Shown: positions 25,149-34,350 of the stretch, in pieces
Position numbering within the stretch: position 1 is the stretch's first letter
Layout: each line of letters opens with the position of its first letter
NCBI GenBank assembly: GCA_031552145.1
Contig: JAVBMV010000009.1
Location: 1 to 60,984 of the forward strand
Length of the DNA: 60,984 bases
Reading direction: 5' to 3'
From: JAVBMV01 sp031552145
GTDB lineage: Bacteria; Myxococcota; Myxococcia; Myxococcales; UBA5297
Notes under the pieces: generated by a model
Seen by the model: the letters and a program-made list of their open reading frames with translations, nothing else
The model's database searches: none
Told to the model about the DNA's origin: nothing
Translations under genes and position numbers: made by a program

Positions 25149-26954
25149 TCACCGCGCCTCCTGCTCCACCACGCTGAAGGCGACGCGCCGGTTGAGGGAA
25201 CGCCCTTTCGCCGTGCTGTTGGGAACGATGGGCTGGGTCTGCCCATAGCCCTCCGACTCGAGCCGCTCCGGCGCGATGCCGAGCTGGATTAGGTGGTTCT
25301 TCACCGTGTTGGCGCGCCGTTTGGAGAGCTCGAGGTTGGTCGCGGAGGTGCCGACGTTGTCGGTGTGCCCCTCGATCCGAACCTTCGCTACGTGGGGATT
25401 GTTGCGCAGCACCTTGGCCACGCTCTCGAGCAGCGGATAGGAGCGCTTCAGGATCGTGTCGCGCGCCGAGGCGAAGTAGATCTGGTCGGTGATGACGATC
25501 TTGTCGCCCACCAACTTCGCCTCGGGCGGAGCGCTCTTGGTCCCGGCGGGCGGCGTGTCGGGGCAGCCGTCCTCGTCCTGATAGCCGTTGTAGGTCTCGG
25601 GCTCGCGCGGGCACTTGTCGGCCTCGTCGGGAATGCCGTCGCCGTCGGAGTCGGGCGGCGGCGCGACCTCGACGATCACCGCGCCGGTGGCGCTGCGGCC
25701 CGCGGAGTCCCGTACTTCGTACGGGAAGGTGTCGACGCCGATGAAGCCCTTCTTTGGCACGTACCGCACCGTGCGATCGGAGAGGAGATAGGCGGCGCCC
25801 GAGCGCGCGGCGCCCAACTCATGGATCGTGACCTCGCCCTTGGCCGCGCCCTGCACCTGGTCGAGCAGCGTGATCGGGATCTCCTTGCCCGCTTCGGTCT
25901 GGGCCTGGACGCTGCCGGCGACCAGCGGCTCCAGAGGCGCGGAAGGCGGTGGGGGAGGCTCCTCCGCCTTCGCGGCCTCTGCCTTCACTTCTTGTGGCCT
26001 TTTCTTGGGCGCGGGTGCCCTGGGCGCGAAGGCGATCCCCGCCACGATGCGGTAGTCGGGTGCGCCATAACCTCTGTGAACTCCCGCGCCGCCGCCCAGT
26101 GTCAGTGCGACGTTGGAGGGGAGTGTCCAGCGAAGGGCGGCCAGCGCCTCGACCGGCATCTCGTTAGTGTAGGTCTGCTCCCAGTAGCCCTCACCCTCGA
26201 GAGTTCCGATGAGCTCCAACGAGTGGCGTGCCTCGATGAGCGGCAGCGAGGTGCCCAGGCCAGCGGTGAAGGCATTTCCCACCTGGAGGTCGCGGTATCG
26301 CTGCCGATCGCGCAGGATGACGCCAGCGTTCGCGATGAGCCTGAAGGGGCCCGCATATTCCAGCAATAGGCGCGGGTTGTATGAAGTCCCCTGGGTCTCG
26401 ATGAAGCTCCCCGCGCCGAAAGGGACTTCAATGGGCGACGAGATGCCCAGATGATAATGCTCGCCGCGCAGGAGCTGCAGCTTGGGGGTGACGCGCAGGC
26501 CTGTGACGGCGGCGTCGGTGGTGAGGTCGGTGAGGGTGCCGGTGAGCGGCTCACCCGCGCTCGTTACTCCGAGGGATGCGTTGATGGGCAAGGCGACCGA
26601 GACCTCGGCGAAGTTGAAGAGACCGAGCGAGAAGCCCAGGTCGAGCCCTCCCTGATCGGAGATGAGTGCTACACGCCTGCCGTCGAGCTGTCGCAGCACC
26701 AATGGATTCGCGGCATAGGTCCCAAAGAGCTGGAGGCTCCAGTCGAGAGAGCGGGCTGTTTGGGCCGAGGAGAGGTTGAAGAGATCATAGCGGCCCAGCG
26801 GAGGCCTGAAGCGCTGCAGGTTGAGCTTCGCCTCCTGCTCGGACTGCTGGGCGCTCGCCCGCGCTGGAAGAAGAAGCGCGGAGAGGGCCGCCGTGGCGAG
26901 CGCGATGGCGAGCGCTAGCCGGCAGTTCGAGTTCTCGGGATAGGCGGCCGCCAT
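25149..26954 (-). CDS. OmpA-family outer-membrane protein with thrombospondin type-3 repeat
   Basis: A 601-residue protein. A signal peptide ends at ...ARASAQQ, followed by a ~300-residue beta-rich domain (predicted barrel), a Pro-rich linker (KKRPQEVKAEAAKAEEPPPPP), an Ig/cadherin-like domain with VRYVPKKGFIGVDTF, a Ca-binding type-3 repeat (DSDGDGIPDEADKCP) and a C-terminal OmpA peptidoglycan-binding domain (IYFASARDTI; IEGHTDNVGTSATNLELSKR; NRRVAF). AGGAG six bases upstream fixes the ATG at 26954; an upstream in-frame extension of 62 residues is not supported. It likely links outer membrane to peptidoglycan. A short copy of its 3' end lies at 22222-22263. Confidence 0.85.
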   Translation of the reverse strand: MAAAYPENSNCRLALAIALATAALSALLLPARASAQQSEQEAKLNLQRFRPPLGRYDLFNLSSAQTARSLDWSLQLFGTYAANPLVLRQLDGRRVALISDQGGLDLGFSLGLFNFAEVSVALPINASLGVTSAGEPLTGTLTDLTTDAAVTGLRVTPKLQLLRGEHYHLGISSPIEVPFGAGSFIETQGTSYNPRLLLEYAGPFRLIANAGVILRDRQRYRDLQVGNAFTAGLGTSLPLIEARHSLELIGTLEGEGYWEQTYTNEMPVEALAALRWTLPSNVALTLGGGAGVHRGYGAPDYRIVAGIAFAPRAPAPKKRPQEVKAEAAKAEEPPPPPSAPLEPLVAGSVQAQTEAGKEIPITLLDQVQGAAKGEVTIHELGAARSGAAYLLSDRTVRYVPKKGFIGVDTFPYEVRDSAGRSATGAVIVEVAPPPDSDGDGIPDEADKCPREPETYNGYQDEDGCPDTPPAGTKSAPPEAKLVGDKIVITDQIYFASARDTILKRSYPLLESVAKVLRNNPHVAKVRIEGHTDNVGTSATNLELSKRRANTVKNHLIQLGIAPERLESEGYGQTQPIVPNSTAKGRSLNRRVAFSVVEQEAR

Positions 26955-27193
26955 GCTCGTCTCCTGGCGAGCGCCGCTCGAGAGGTTCGAGTCCTCGTGG
27001 CGAGCGCTCCGTCGCTGCGTTGCGCGGTCGACGGGCGGGGCCAGCTTGAAGAAGGACAGCGAACCATTCCCGGTCCGTCGGCTCTTCGAAAGCTTCTGTG
27101 GGGGAGGGCGGCTGGCAAGGCCTGCCTGACCGCGCGCCATGGCGCGCCGTCCGAGAGGCCGGCGGCAGCGGGAACTCTAGTGCGGCGGGAGTG

Positions 27194-28220
27194 CTAGTTC
27201 CACCTGAAGACGCGCAGCGCGACGCCGAAGGTGATGGCCGCGATGCCCGCGAGCAGCCCGATCTGCGGCAGGAGCGCCACCAGCCCCGCGCCCTCGTTCA
27301 TGATGCCGCGCAGCGCCTCGTTCAGCGCCGTGAGCGGCAGCAGCTTGATCACCGGCTGGACGGCATCGGGGAAGTTAGCGGTGGAGAAGAAGACGCCCGA
27401 TCCGATGAACATGGGCAGCATCACCAGGTTGATGAGGCCGGTCACTGTCTGGGTGTTGCGCGCGCGCGAGGCGACGAGGAGGCCAATGCCCGAGAAGGCG
27501 AGCGCGCCGAGGATGGAGGTGGCGCCCAGGAGAAGCAGCGAGCCGCGCAACGGAATGCCGAAGGCGAGCGCGCCGAAGAGGAGCAGCACCGGCAGCTCCA
27601 TCAGGAGCCACACCATGCGCATCAGCACGAAGGAGAGCAGGAAGTGGCGCCGGCGCATGGGGGTGGCCACCATGCGCTTCAAGAGCTTCTGGGTACGCGT
27701 CTCGACGATGCCCCAGCCGATGCCCCAGAGCCCGCTCTGCATGATGTTGAGCCCGATGAGTCCTGGGATGAGGAAGTCGATGTAACGCGCGCCAGGCTCC
27801 GAGACGATCTCCTCCTGGATGGGCGCCGGGTCGACGCGCCCCGCGGCGAGCTGGAGCTGCGAGTCGATCACCATCCGGGCGAGGCGGCTCTCGGGGCGCG
27901 TGGGGTCGAAGCGGTAGGTGACGGGCTCCGTCGGTAGGACCACCAACGAAACGCGCCCCACGCGCAGCGCGCGGGCGGCCTCATCGGAATCGAGCACGTT
28001 CACCTTCACCTCGCCATTCTTCGAGAGGGCGCGCGCGAGCTCTTCGGCGCGCGGCCCCTCCTCGACCGCGGCCGTCACCGGCTCGGGAGGGCGGCTCCTG
28101 AAGGCGATGCCCAGCGCGATGGAGAGCAGGATCGGAAAACCGAAGGTCCAGAAGAGCGCGCTGGGGTCGCGCACGAAGATGAGCAGGCGCGCGCGCGTGA
28201 GCTGAAAGAGCGGATGGTTG

Positions 28221-28228
<8 letters not shown>
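27194..28228 (-). CDS. ABC-2 type transporter permease
   Basis: A 344-residue membrane subunit of an ABC exporter. An N-terminal transmembrane segment (LFWTFGFPILLSIALGIAF) is followed by a ~100-residue extracytoplasmic region and a C-terminal set of about five membrane segments with the ABC-2 motif region GSGVFFSTANFPDAVQPV. The start is GTG at 28228, overlapping the stop of the ATPase gene by eight bases, so the two are cotranslated. The substrate cannot be told; drug or lipid export is usual for the family. Confidence 0.85.
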
Positions 28229-29150
<922 letters not shown>

Positions 29151-29341
29151 GGGGGCGGCAACCTGTCACGCCCTGAGGGCGCTTGGCAAACGCGCGGGGG
29201 GCGCGGAAGCAGAATGCGCGGGAAGGCCTCCGGTTTCGGGCACGGGAGCGGCGAGCGAGCGAGCATACGCCGGGCATAGTTGGTGTAAGAGGGCGCCTTC
29301 GCGGCGCGCGAAGCGTGAAGCGGTGGTGCGCATCGAATTGG

Positions 29342-29371
29342 GCGAAGCGCGGGATAGGCCCGGCGCTTCGC
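29342..29371 (+). promoter_or_regulatory. hairpin abutting the Shine-Dalgarno of the GNAT gene
   Basis: GCGAAGCGC (29342-29350) and GCGCTTCGC (29363-29371) form a perfect 9-base stem with a 12-base loop. GAGGAG follows at once, then ATG at 29382. A second palindrome, CTTCGCG-GCG-CGCGAAG, lies at 29297-29313. A control role is possible but unproven. Confidence 0.35.
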
Positions 29372-29381
29372 GAGGAGCGCC

Positions 29382-29810
29382 ATGCAGATCGACTACGCCT
29401 TTATTCGAGACGCGACGAACGTCGAGCTCGAGCAGATCGTCGCGCTCTACAAGGCGGGTGGCTGGTGGCGCGAGAACCCCGAGGCCTGGGCCACCCTGCC
29501 CGCGCTGATCAAGGGAAGCCTCTGCTTCCTCGTGGCGCGCCAGGGCGACCGCTTGGTGGGCATGGGGCGGGTGATCTCCGATGGCGTCAGCGACGGCTAC
29601 ATCCAGGACGTGGTGGTCTTGGAGGAGCTTCGAGGGCGCGGTATCGGCGCCGAGCTGGTCCAGAGGCTGGGGCGCAGGTGCCGCGAGCGAGGGCTCGTCT
29701 GGGTGGCGCTCGTGGCGGAGCCGGGGACGCGCCCCTTCTACGAGCGGCTTGGCTTCTCGCTGCTCGGCGCGGGCTATGAGCCGATGTTCTATGGAAAGCG
29801 GCCTGAATGA
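29382..29810 (+). CDS. GNAT-family N-acetyltransferase
   Basis: A 142-residue single-domain acetyltransferase. VVVLEELRGRGIGAELV is motif A with the acetyl-CoA pyrophosphate loop (RGRGIG), and FYERLGF is motif B. GAGGAG five bases upstream sets the start. Its last four bases (ATGA) overlap the start of the next gene, so the pair is translationally coupled. The acceptor is unknown. Confidence 0.85.
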   Translation: MQIDYAFIRDATNVELEQIVALYKAGGWWRENPEAWATLPALIKGSLCFLVARQGDRLVGMGRVISDGVSDGYIQDVVVLEELRGRGIGAELVQRLGRRCRERGLVWVALVAEPGTRPFYERLGFSLLGAGYEPMFYGKRPE

Positions 29811-30727
29811 GCCTCTTCGAAAAGTTTGAATTCACACCGCTGGCGCAGTTGGATGCCTCGCGGCGCGTCACGGTCGAGGCGCTGCTCGCGGCCTCACCGC
29901 AGCCGCTCTCTGGGTACACCTGGGCCATGCTCTCGGCGTGGGACCCCATGTTCTCTTACCGTGTGGCCGCGCCGGGGGGCGACACGCTGCTCATCTCCTT
30001 TGCCAACCTCGCGGGGGAGCGCCACCTGCTGCAGCCCCTGGGCGCCTTTGGCAGGCCGCTCTCGGCCACGCTGCTCGACAGAGCGGCCCGCCTTCCCTAT
30101 TTGCTGCAGATCGCCTGCGCGAGCGAAGCCTTCGTCGGCGCTCACCCCGACCTGCAAGAGGCGATGGAGGTAGGCGAAGATCGTTCCGCCTCCAACTATC
30201 TCTACCGCGCCTCGGATCTGGTCGATCTCCCGGGCAAGGCCTATTCGCCCAAGCGCAACCACCTGGCCCAGGCGCGCGCCGCCTTCAGTTGGACAGTCGA
30301 GCCGCTCGAGAGCGACCAGGCCATCGCCGAGTGCATGGAGCTCTCGCACGAGCTGCGCCCCGAGCTGGGGCTCGACCCCGACTCGCTCCCCTGTCACGAG
30401 CACCGCGCGCTCCTTTTTACCCTGGAGCGGCTGCGCGAGCTGAAGCAGGAGGGGCTGCTCATCCGGGTCGAGGGGAGGGTAGAGGCCTTCGCGCTCTTCG
30501 AGCCCATCGCGCCCAAGATGGCGGCCATTCATTTCGAACGGGCGCGGCGTGCTCTGAAGGGGCTACATCAGGTGATCAACTGGGAGGCGGCGCGCCTGCT
30601 GAGGGAGCGCGGTTTCGAGCTGATCAACCGCGAAGAGGACGTGGGGCACGAGGGGTTGAGGAAGGCGAAACTTTCCTACCACCCTGTGCGAATCGAGCCG
30701 GCCTATACCTTCACGCTCAGGCGATAA
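29807..30727 (+). CDS. DUF2156 (phosphatidylglycerol lysyltransferase C-terminal-like) protein
   Basis: A 306-residue soluble protein matching the DUF2156/LPG_synthase_C fold: LYRASDLVDLPGKAYSPKRN is the typical nucleotide-contacting stretch, INREEDVGHEGLRKAKLSY the conserved end. No membrane domain precedes it, so it is the stand-alone form and need not aminoacylate lipid. The fold is related to GNAT, in line with its coupled GNAT neighbour. A terminator follows. Confidence 0.8.
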   Translation: MSLFEKFEFTPLAQLDASRRVTVEALLAASPQPLSGYTWAMLSAWDPMFSYRVAAPGGDTLLISFANLAGERHLLQPLGAFGRPLSATLLDRAARLPYLLQIACASEAFVGAHPDLQEAMEVGEDRSASNYLYRASDLVDLPGKAYSPKRNHLAQARAAFSWTVEPLESDQAIAECMELSHELRPELGLDPDSLPCHEHRALLFTLERLRELKQEGLLIRVEGRVEAFALFEPIAPKMAAIHFERARRALKGLHQVINWEAARLLRERGFELINREEDVGHEGLRKAKLSYHPVRIEPAYTFTLRR

Positions 30728-30731
30728 AAGA

Positions 30732-30763
30732 AGCGCCGCGACCCCATGAGGGATCGCGGCGCT
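30732..30763. terminator. bidirectional rho-independent terminator
   Basis: AGCGCCGCGACCC and GGGATCGCGGCGCT pair (one bulged T) around a short loop between two convergent genes. The minus-strand reading is followed by TTCTTTTAT, the plus-strand reading by a weaker TGGTTCTT. Confidence 0.7.
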
Positions 30764-30785
30764 CTGGTTCTTGCCGACCTAGTGT

Positions 30786-33700
30786 TTAGAGCGGCAGATC
30801 GCAGAAATAGTATCTGTTCAGGCCGCAGGAGAGGTCGTTCCAAAGACCATTGTCAAGAAACTCTACGCAATTTTCCTCCTCAAATCCGTTCGGCTCGACA
30901 GGATCCCAGTTGGTGTAGCCGAGAGTTTCTCCGGAGAGCCATTCGAAGGCGCCCTCCGCCGTGCTGTCGGTGAGGCCGATCCAGCTGGCCCTGCCATTCG
31001 CGAGAAAACGACTCATGATGTTATCCCGTGCGTTGCGAATCGTCGCTAGATGACCGCCTTTCGCGACGCATTGTGCTTCGGCCTCGGAGAAGCTCAAGTG
31101 CTCGTCGAACAGGGCCAGACATTGTCCATTGCCCGGCAGCGCAGCGAAAGCGCCCGAGTCGTGTGCGCAGCCTAGCTTGCAGGCGACACAGCCATCGTTG
31201 ACGGGACCGGGAGTGCCGTCGTCGCACTCCTCACCTTCGTCGACGACTCCATCGCCACAACTAGGATAGTAGCAGTCGCTCCCGCAGGTGGGATCGTCTT
31301 CCCCTGGCTCGCACTCTTCGCCAGGAGAGAGAATGCCGTCGCCGCACTCCGGGCCTTTGCAGAGACCCTCGAGACAGAGGGCATCGGGACCGCAGGAGGG
31401 GCCGCCCTCATCATTGCAAGCATCGCCGAGTTCGGCGTGCAACCAGCCGTTGAGAGTGAAATTGCCCTTGTTGATGGAGTATCCGCTGACGACGATCCAG
31501 AGTTGGGTGTTGGCTGGAATAGAGTGAATGATCTTGGAGGTACGGCCGTCCCCGCCATCGTCGTCGCATTCGAGTTCGGTGCTGCGCCCAGAGGTGTAGC
31601 AGCTTCCGGTTCGGATCGAGAGTGATGTGTCGTAATTAGTGGCAAGGCCCGTTGTATCGATTGTTAGTTTCGATGCCGTAGTCGCGAATAGTCCGTAGAT
31701 GGCATCCGGAGCGCCGTTCCCCCCCCCGGCGCAGTTGGGAGCGACCAGGTCAGGCGCGCCGAACGTACTTCCAGTGACCACGAACTTGGAGTCGATGAGA
31801 TGGGAGGCGAGGTCGATGATCGGACCCCCAGAGCAAGTCTCCGTGTCGACCTCTAGTGTGCAGGAGGAGGAGCAGCCGTCGCCGTCTGTTGCGTTTCCGT
31901 CGTCGCATGTTTCGGCGCCTTGGCGCGCGCCATCTCCGCAGACCGGCGTGTCAGAAAGGGTACGGCAAGTGATCGAGCAGGTGTCGGTGTTGCTATTGTT
32001 TCCGTCGTCGCATTCTTCGTCATCGGAGACCATTCCGTCACCGCAGCGGCTGGCATATTCGCAGGTGGAGAGGCAGAATGGATTATCCTTTGGCTCGCAC
32101 TCCTCGCCAGCATCAACGGACCCGTCGCCGCAGATCCTGGGGCGTTGGCAGGTGGGGAGACAATGCGGATCGCTCTTGGGGTCGCACTCCTCGTCGCCGG
32201 AGACGATGCCGTCGCCACAAGCGGGGGGGGCGCACTTGCCGTCCGCGCAGAGGAGTCCTTCACCACAGAACCCCGGGGTCGTTTCACCGCAAGCGGTGCC
32301 GTTCGCGAGAACAGGTATAAGCTGGGCGGCGAACTGGAAGCGTGCGTCGTAGCTGCTATTGGCATCGCCATGCATGACGATCCAGATCCTGGAGGATGCT
32401 GGCAAGAGAACGGGCTCGATTGGGTTATTCGATGAGCAGCCAAGCTCTTTTGCGTCGGTGAAGCAACTTCCCTCTCGAATCGAAACGGCGCTATCGTAGG
32501 ATGCTATGCTGCTTAGCGCCAGATAGGCCGGAGCGGTCGTCAAGAAGGTCACCGCCGCATCGCCTTTCGGATTGTCTCGATACCAGCAGCTTATCTCGAT
32601 CAGATTGGGTGCTTGGCCCAAAGTTCCTTCGTAGAAAGCCATGCCAGCGGAGAGTTCAGCGGTGAGATCGGTGACCTTGGCGGGAGAGCAGAGTCCTGCC
32701 TCGTCAATACAAGCAGAAGAGCAACCGTCGCCCGCGACTCGGTTGCCGTCGTCGCACTCCTCTCCTCGCTGCAGGATGCCGTCGCCACAGACCTTCAGCT
32801 TGCAGGCCGTGGTGCAGGAGTCGTCGTTGCGCTCGTTTCCATCGTCGCACTCCTCTCCATTGTTATAATCGGCGAAGCCATCGCCGCAGCGAGACTCTTT
32901 GCAGCCCAGCGCCATGCAGTAGATGTCGGTCGGGTCGTCGCAATACTCGCCGGGAGAGACTCTGCCGTCGCCGCAATAGGCGGGCTGGCAAGTGTCGTTG
33001 GTTCCGTCGGAGAGGCATTCGAATCCGGGAGAACAGTAGAGGCCTTCGCTGCTGTCGCAGGCCGCTTCGCTCTCTACCGTGGAAAAGAGCGTCCCGGCGA
33101 GCGTGTACGCCCCCATCTCATCGCAGCCGTGGACCAGGATCCAGAGCTGGGTCTGCGCGGGCACCGTCAGCTCGAGCTCCTCGGTGCCCCAGCCGGTATC
33201 ATCGATGCAGCCGCTCTCGGCGGAGCGCATTGTACAATCTCCGGTGCGCACGGAGAGCACGAGATCGGCGGTGGCACTCTCCAGGGTGAGCACCAGATGC
33301 GAGGCCTGGCGCACATAGAGCGAGTGAGCGGAGGTGGGGTTGCGTCCGCAGCCGCAGCTCGCGTCCAAGAGGCTCGTCTCGCCCTTGTTGGTGCCTTCGT
33401 AGGTGAAGGTGTTGCCCGAGAGCTTCGCGGTGAGGTCGACGATCGTGTCGGCGCAGACGCCCGTCTCTAGGCGGCAGTTGGCGGAGCAGCCGTCGCCCGC
33501 GACGCGGTTGCCGTCGTCACAGGCTTCGCCGGACTGGAGCAGCCCGTCGCCGCACTCGGAGCGGCAGTTGGCGCTGCAGCCGTCGCCGCTCACCTCGTTG
33601 CCATCGTCGCACTCCTCGCCGGGCTGGACGGTCCCGTCGCCGCAGCCGGGAAGAGTGCAGGCGTTGGTGCAACCGTCGGTGTCGACGCTGTTGCCGTCGT

Positions 33701-34205
33701 CGCATTCCTCGCCCTCCTGGACGATGCCGTTGCCGCAGACGGGCAAGAGACAGCGGCTGGTGCAGCCGTCGGTCTCGACATCGTTGCCGTCGTCGCACTC
33801 CTCGCCCTCCTGCTTGGCGCCGTCGCCGCAGGTGGCCAGGGTGCAGCTCTTGGTGCAGCCGTCGGTCTCGACGCTGTTGCCGTCGTCGCAGAGCTCGCCC
33901 GCCTGCACGATCCCGTCGCCGCAGCGGGGCGCCTTGCAGAGGTTGGTGCAGTAATCGTCGTTGACGGTGTTGCCGTCGTCGCACTCTTCGCCGGGCTGGA
34001 TGATTCCGTCACCGCAGCGGGGCAATTTACAGGCGCTGGTGCAGCTGTCGGTGTCGACCTTGTTGCCGTCGTCGCACTCCTCGCCCTCCTGAGTGATACC
34101 GTCGCCGCAATATTCGGTGCGGGTATTGGTGTCGTCGCCGTTATCGCCGCAGGCAGCGAGCCAGGTCAGCCCCAAAAGAAGTGCTGCCAAGTGAAGTCTT
34201 TTCAT
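30786..34205 (-). CDS. DUF4215/PPC-like lipoprotein with C-type lectin domain
   Basis: A 1139-residue predicted lipoprotein (lipobox LAAC, Cys19). Seven tandem Cys-rich DUF4215 units (CGDGxxQxGEECDDGN) are followed by a PPC-like beta domain, three more units, a second PPC-like domain, four units, a third PPC-like domain, two units, and a C-terminal C-type lectin domain. The lectin part has EPNG (Ca/sugar motif), LWNDLSC (WND motif) and the expected cysteines, so carbohydrate binding is likely. AAGGAAG lies eight bases before the ATG. It is the first, in position, of three related lipoproteins on the minus strand and the only one with a recognisable binding head. Confidence 0.85.
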   Translation of the reverse strand: MKRLHLAALLLGLTWLAACGDNGDDTNTRTEYCGDGITQEGEECDDGNKVDTDSCTSACKLPRCGDGIIQPGEECDDGNTVNDDYCTNLCKAPRCGDGIVQAGELCDDGNSVETDGCTKSCTLATCGDGAKQEGEECDDGNDVETDGCTSRCLLPVCGNGIVQEGEECDDGNSVDTDGCTNACTLPGCGDGTVQPGEECDDGNEVSGDGCSANCRSECGDGLLQSGEACDDGNRVAGDGCSANCRLETGVCADTIVDLTAKLSGNTFTYEGTNKGETSLLDASCGCGRNPTSAHSLYVRQASHLVLTLESATADLVLSVRTGDCTMRSAESGCIDDTGWGTEELELTVPAQTQLWILVHGCDEMGAYTLAGTLFSTVESEAACDSSEGLYCSPGFECLSDGTNDTCQPAYCGDGRVSPGEYCDDPTDIYCMALGCKESRCGDGFADYNNGEECDDGNERNDDSCTTACKLKVCGDGILQRGEECDDGNRVAGDGCSSACIDEAGLCSPAKVTDLTAELSAGMAFYEGTLGQAPNLIEISCWYRDNPKGDAAVTFLTTAPAYLALSSIASYDSAVSIREGSCFTDAKELGCSSNNPIEPVLLPASSRIWIVMHGDANSSYDARFQFAAQLIPVLANGTACGETTPGFCGEGLLCADGKCAPPACGDGIVSGDEECDPKSDPHCLPTCQRPRICGDGSVDAGEECEPKDNPFCLSTCEYASRCGDGMVSDDEECDDGNNSNTDTCSITCRTLSDTPVCGDGARQGAETCDDGNATDGDGCSSSCTLEVDTETCSGGPIIDLASHLIDSKFVVTGSTFGAPDLVAPNCAGGGNGAPDAIYGLFATTASKLTIDTTGLATNYDTSLSIRTGSCYTSGRSTELECDDDGGDGRTSKIIHSIPANTQLWIVVSGYSINKGNFTLNGWLHAELGDACNDEGGPSCGPDALCLEGLCKGPECGDGILSPGEECEPGEDDPTCGSDCYYPSCGDGVVDEGEECDDGTPGPVNDGCVACKLGCAHDSGAFAALPGNGQCLALFDEHLSFSEAEAQCVAKGGHLATIRNARDNIMSRFLANGRASWIGLTDSTAEGAFEWLSGETLGYTNWDPVEPNGFEEENCVEFLDNGLWNDLSCGLNRYYFCDLPL

Positions 34206-34350
34206 GTGTGTTCTTCCTTCCCCATAGCAAATAGCCAGATGAGTGGGAGGTTAGCACATGCGCCGGCCTCGGAGGAATGTAGGTGCAAGGCGGGTGGATT
34301 TGTTAACGGACATTCACAATTGGCACCCGCTACCTACCGATAGGACAGCC

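Noticed and set aside
22264..25151. Annotating the ThDP/KAS III segment as a mobile element
   Set aside because: Flanking partial repeats and lower GC are suggestive, but there is no integrase, transposase or clean target duplication, so it is reported only as a finding.
32613..33470. Long open frame antisense to the DUF4215/lectin lipoprotein
   Set aside because: The minus-strand frame has a lipobox, Cys-rich repeats and a lectin domain; the plus frame is a low-complexity A/V/G-rich reading with no motif, expected opposite GC-rich repeats.
31200..34150. Regularly spaced near-identical short repeats suggestive of a CRISPR array
   Set aside because: They are the CGDG...EECDDGN codons of DUF4215 units inside one open frame; spacing is set by the protein repeat and spacers are not unique.
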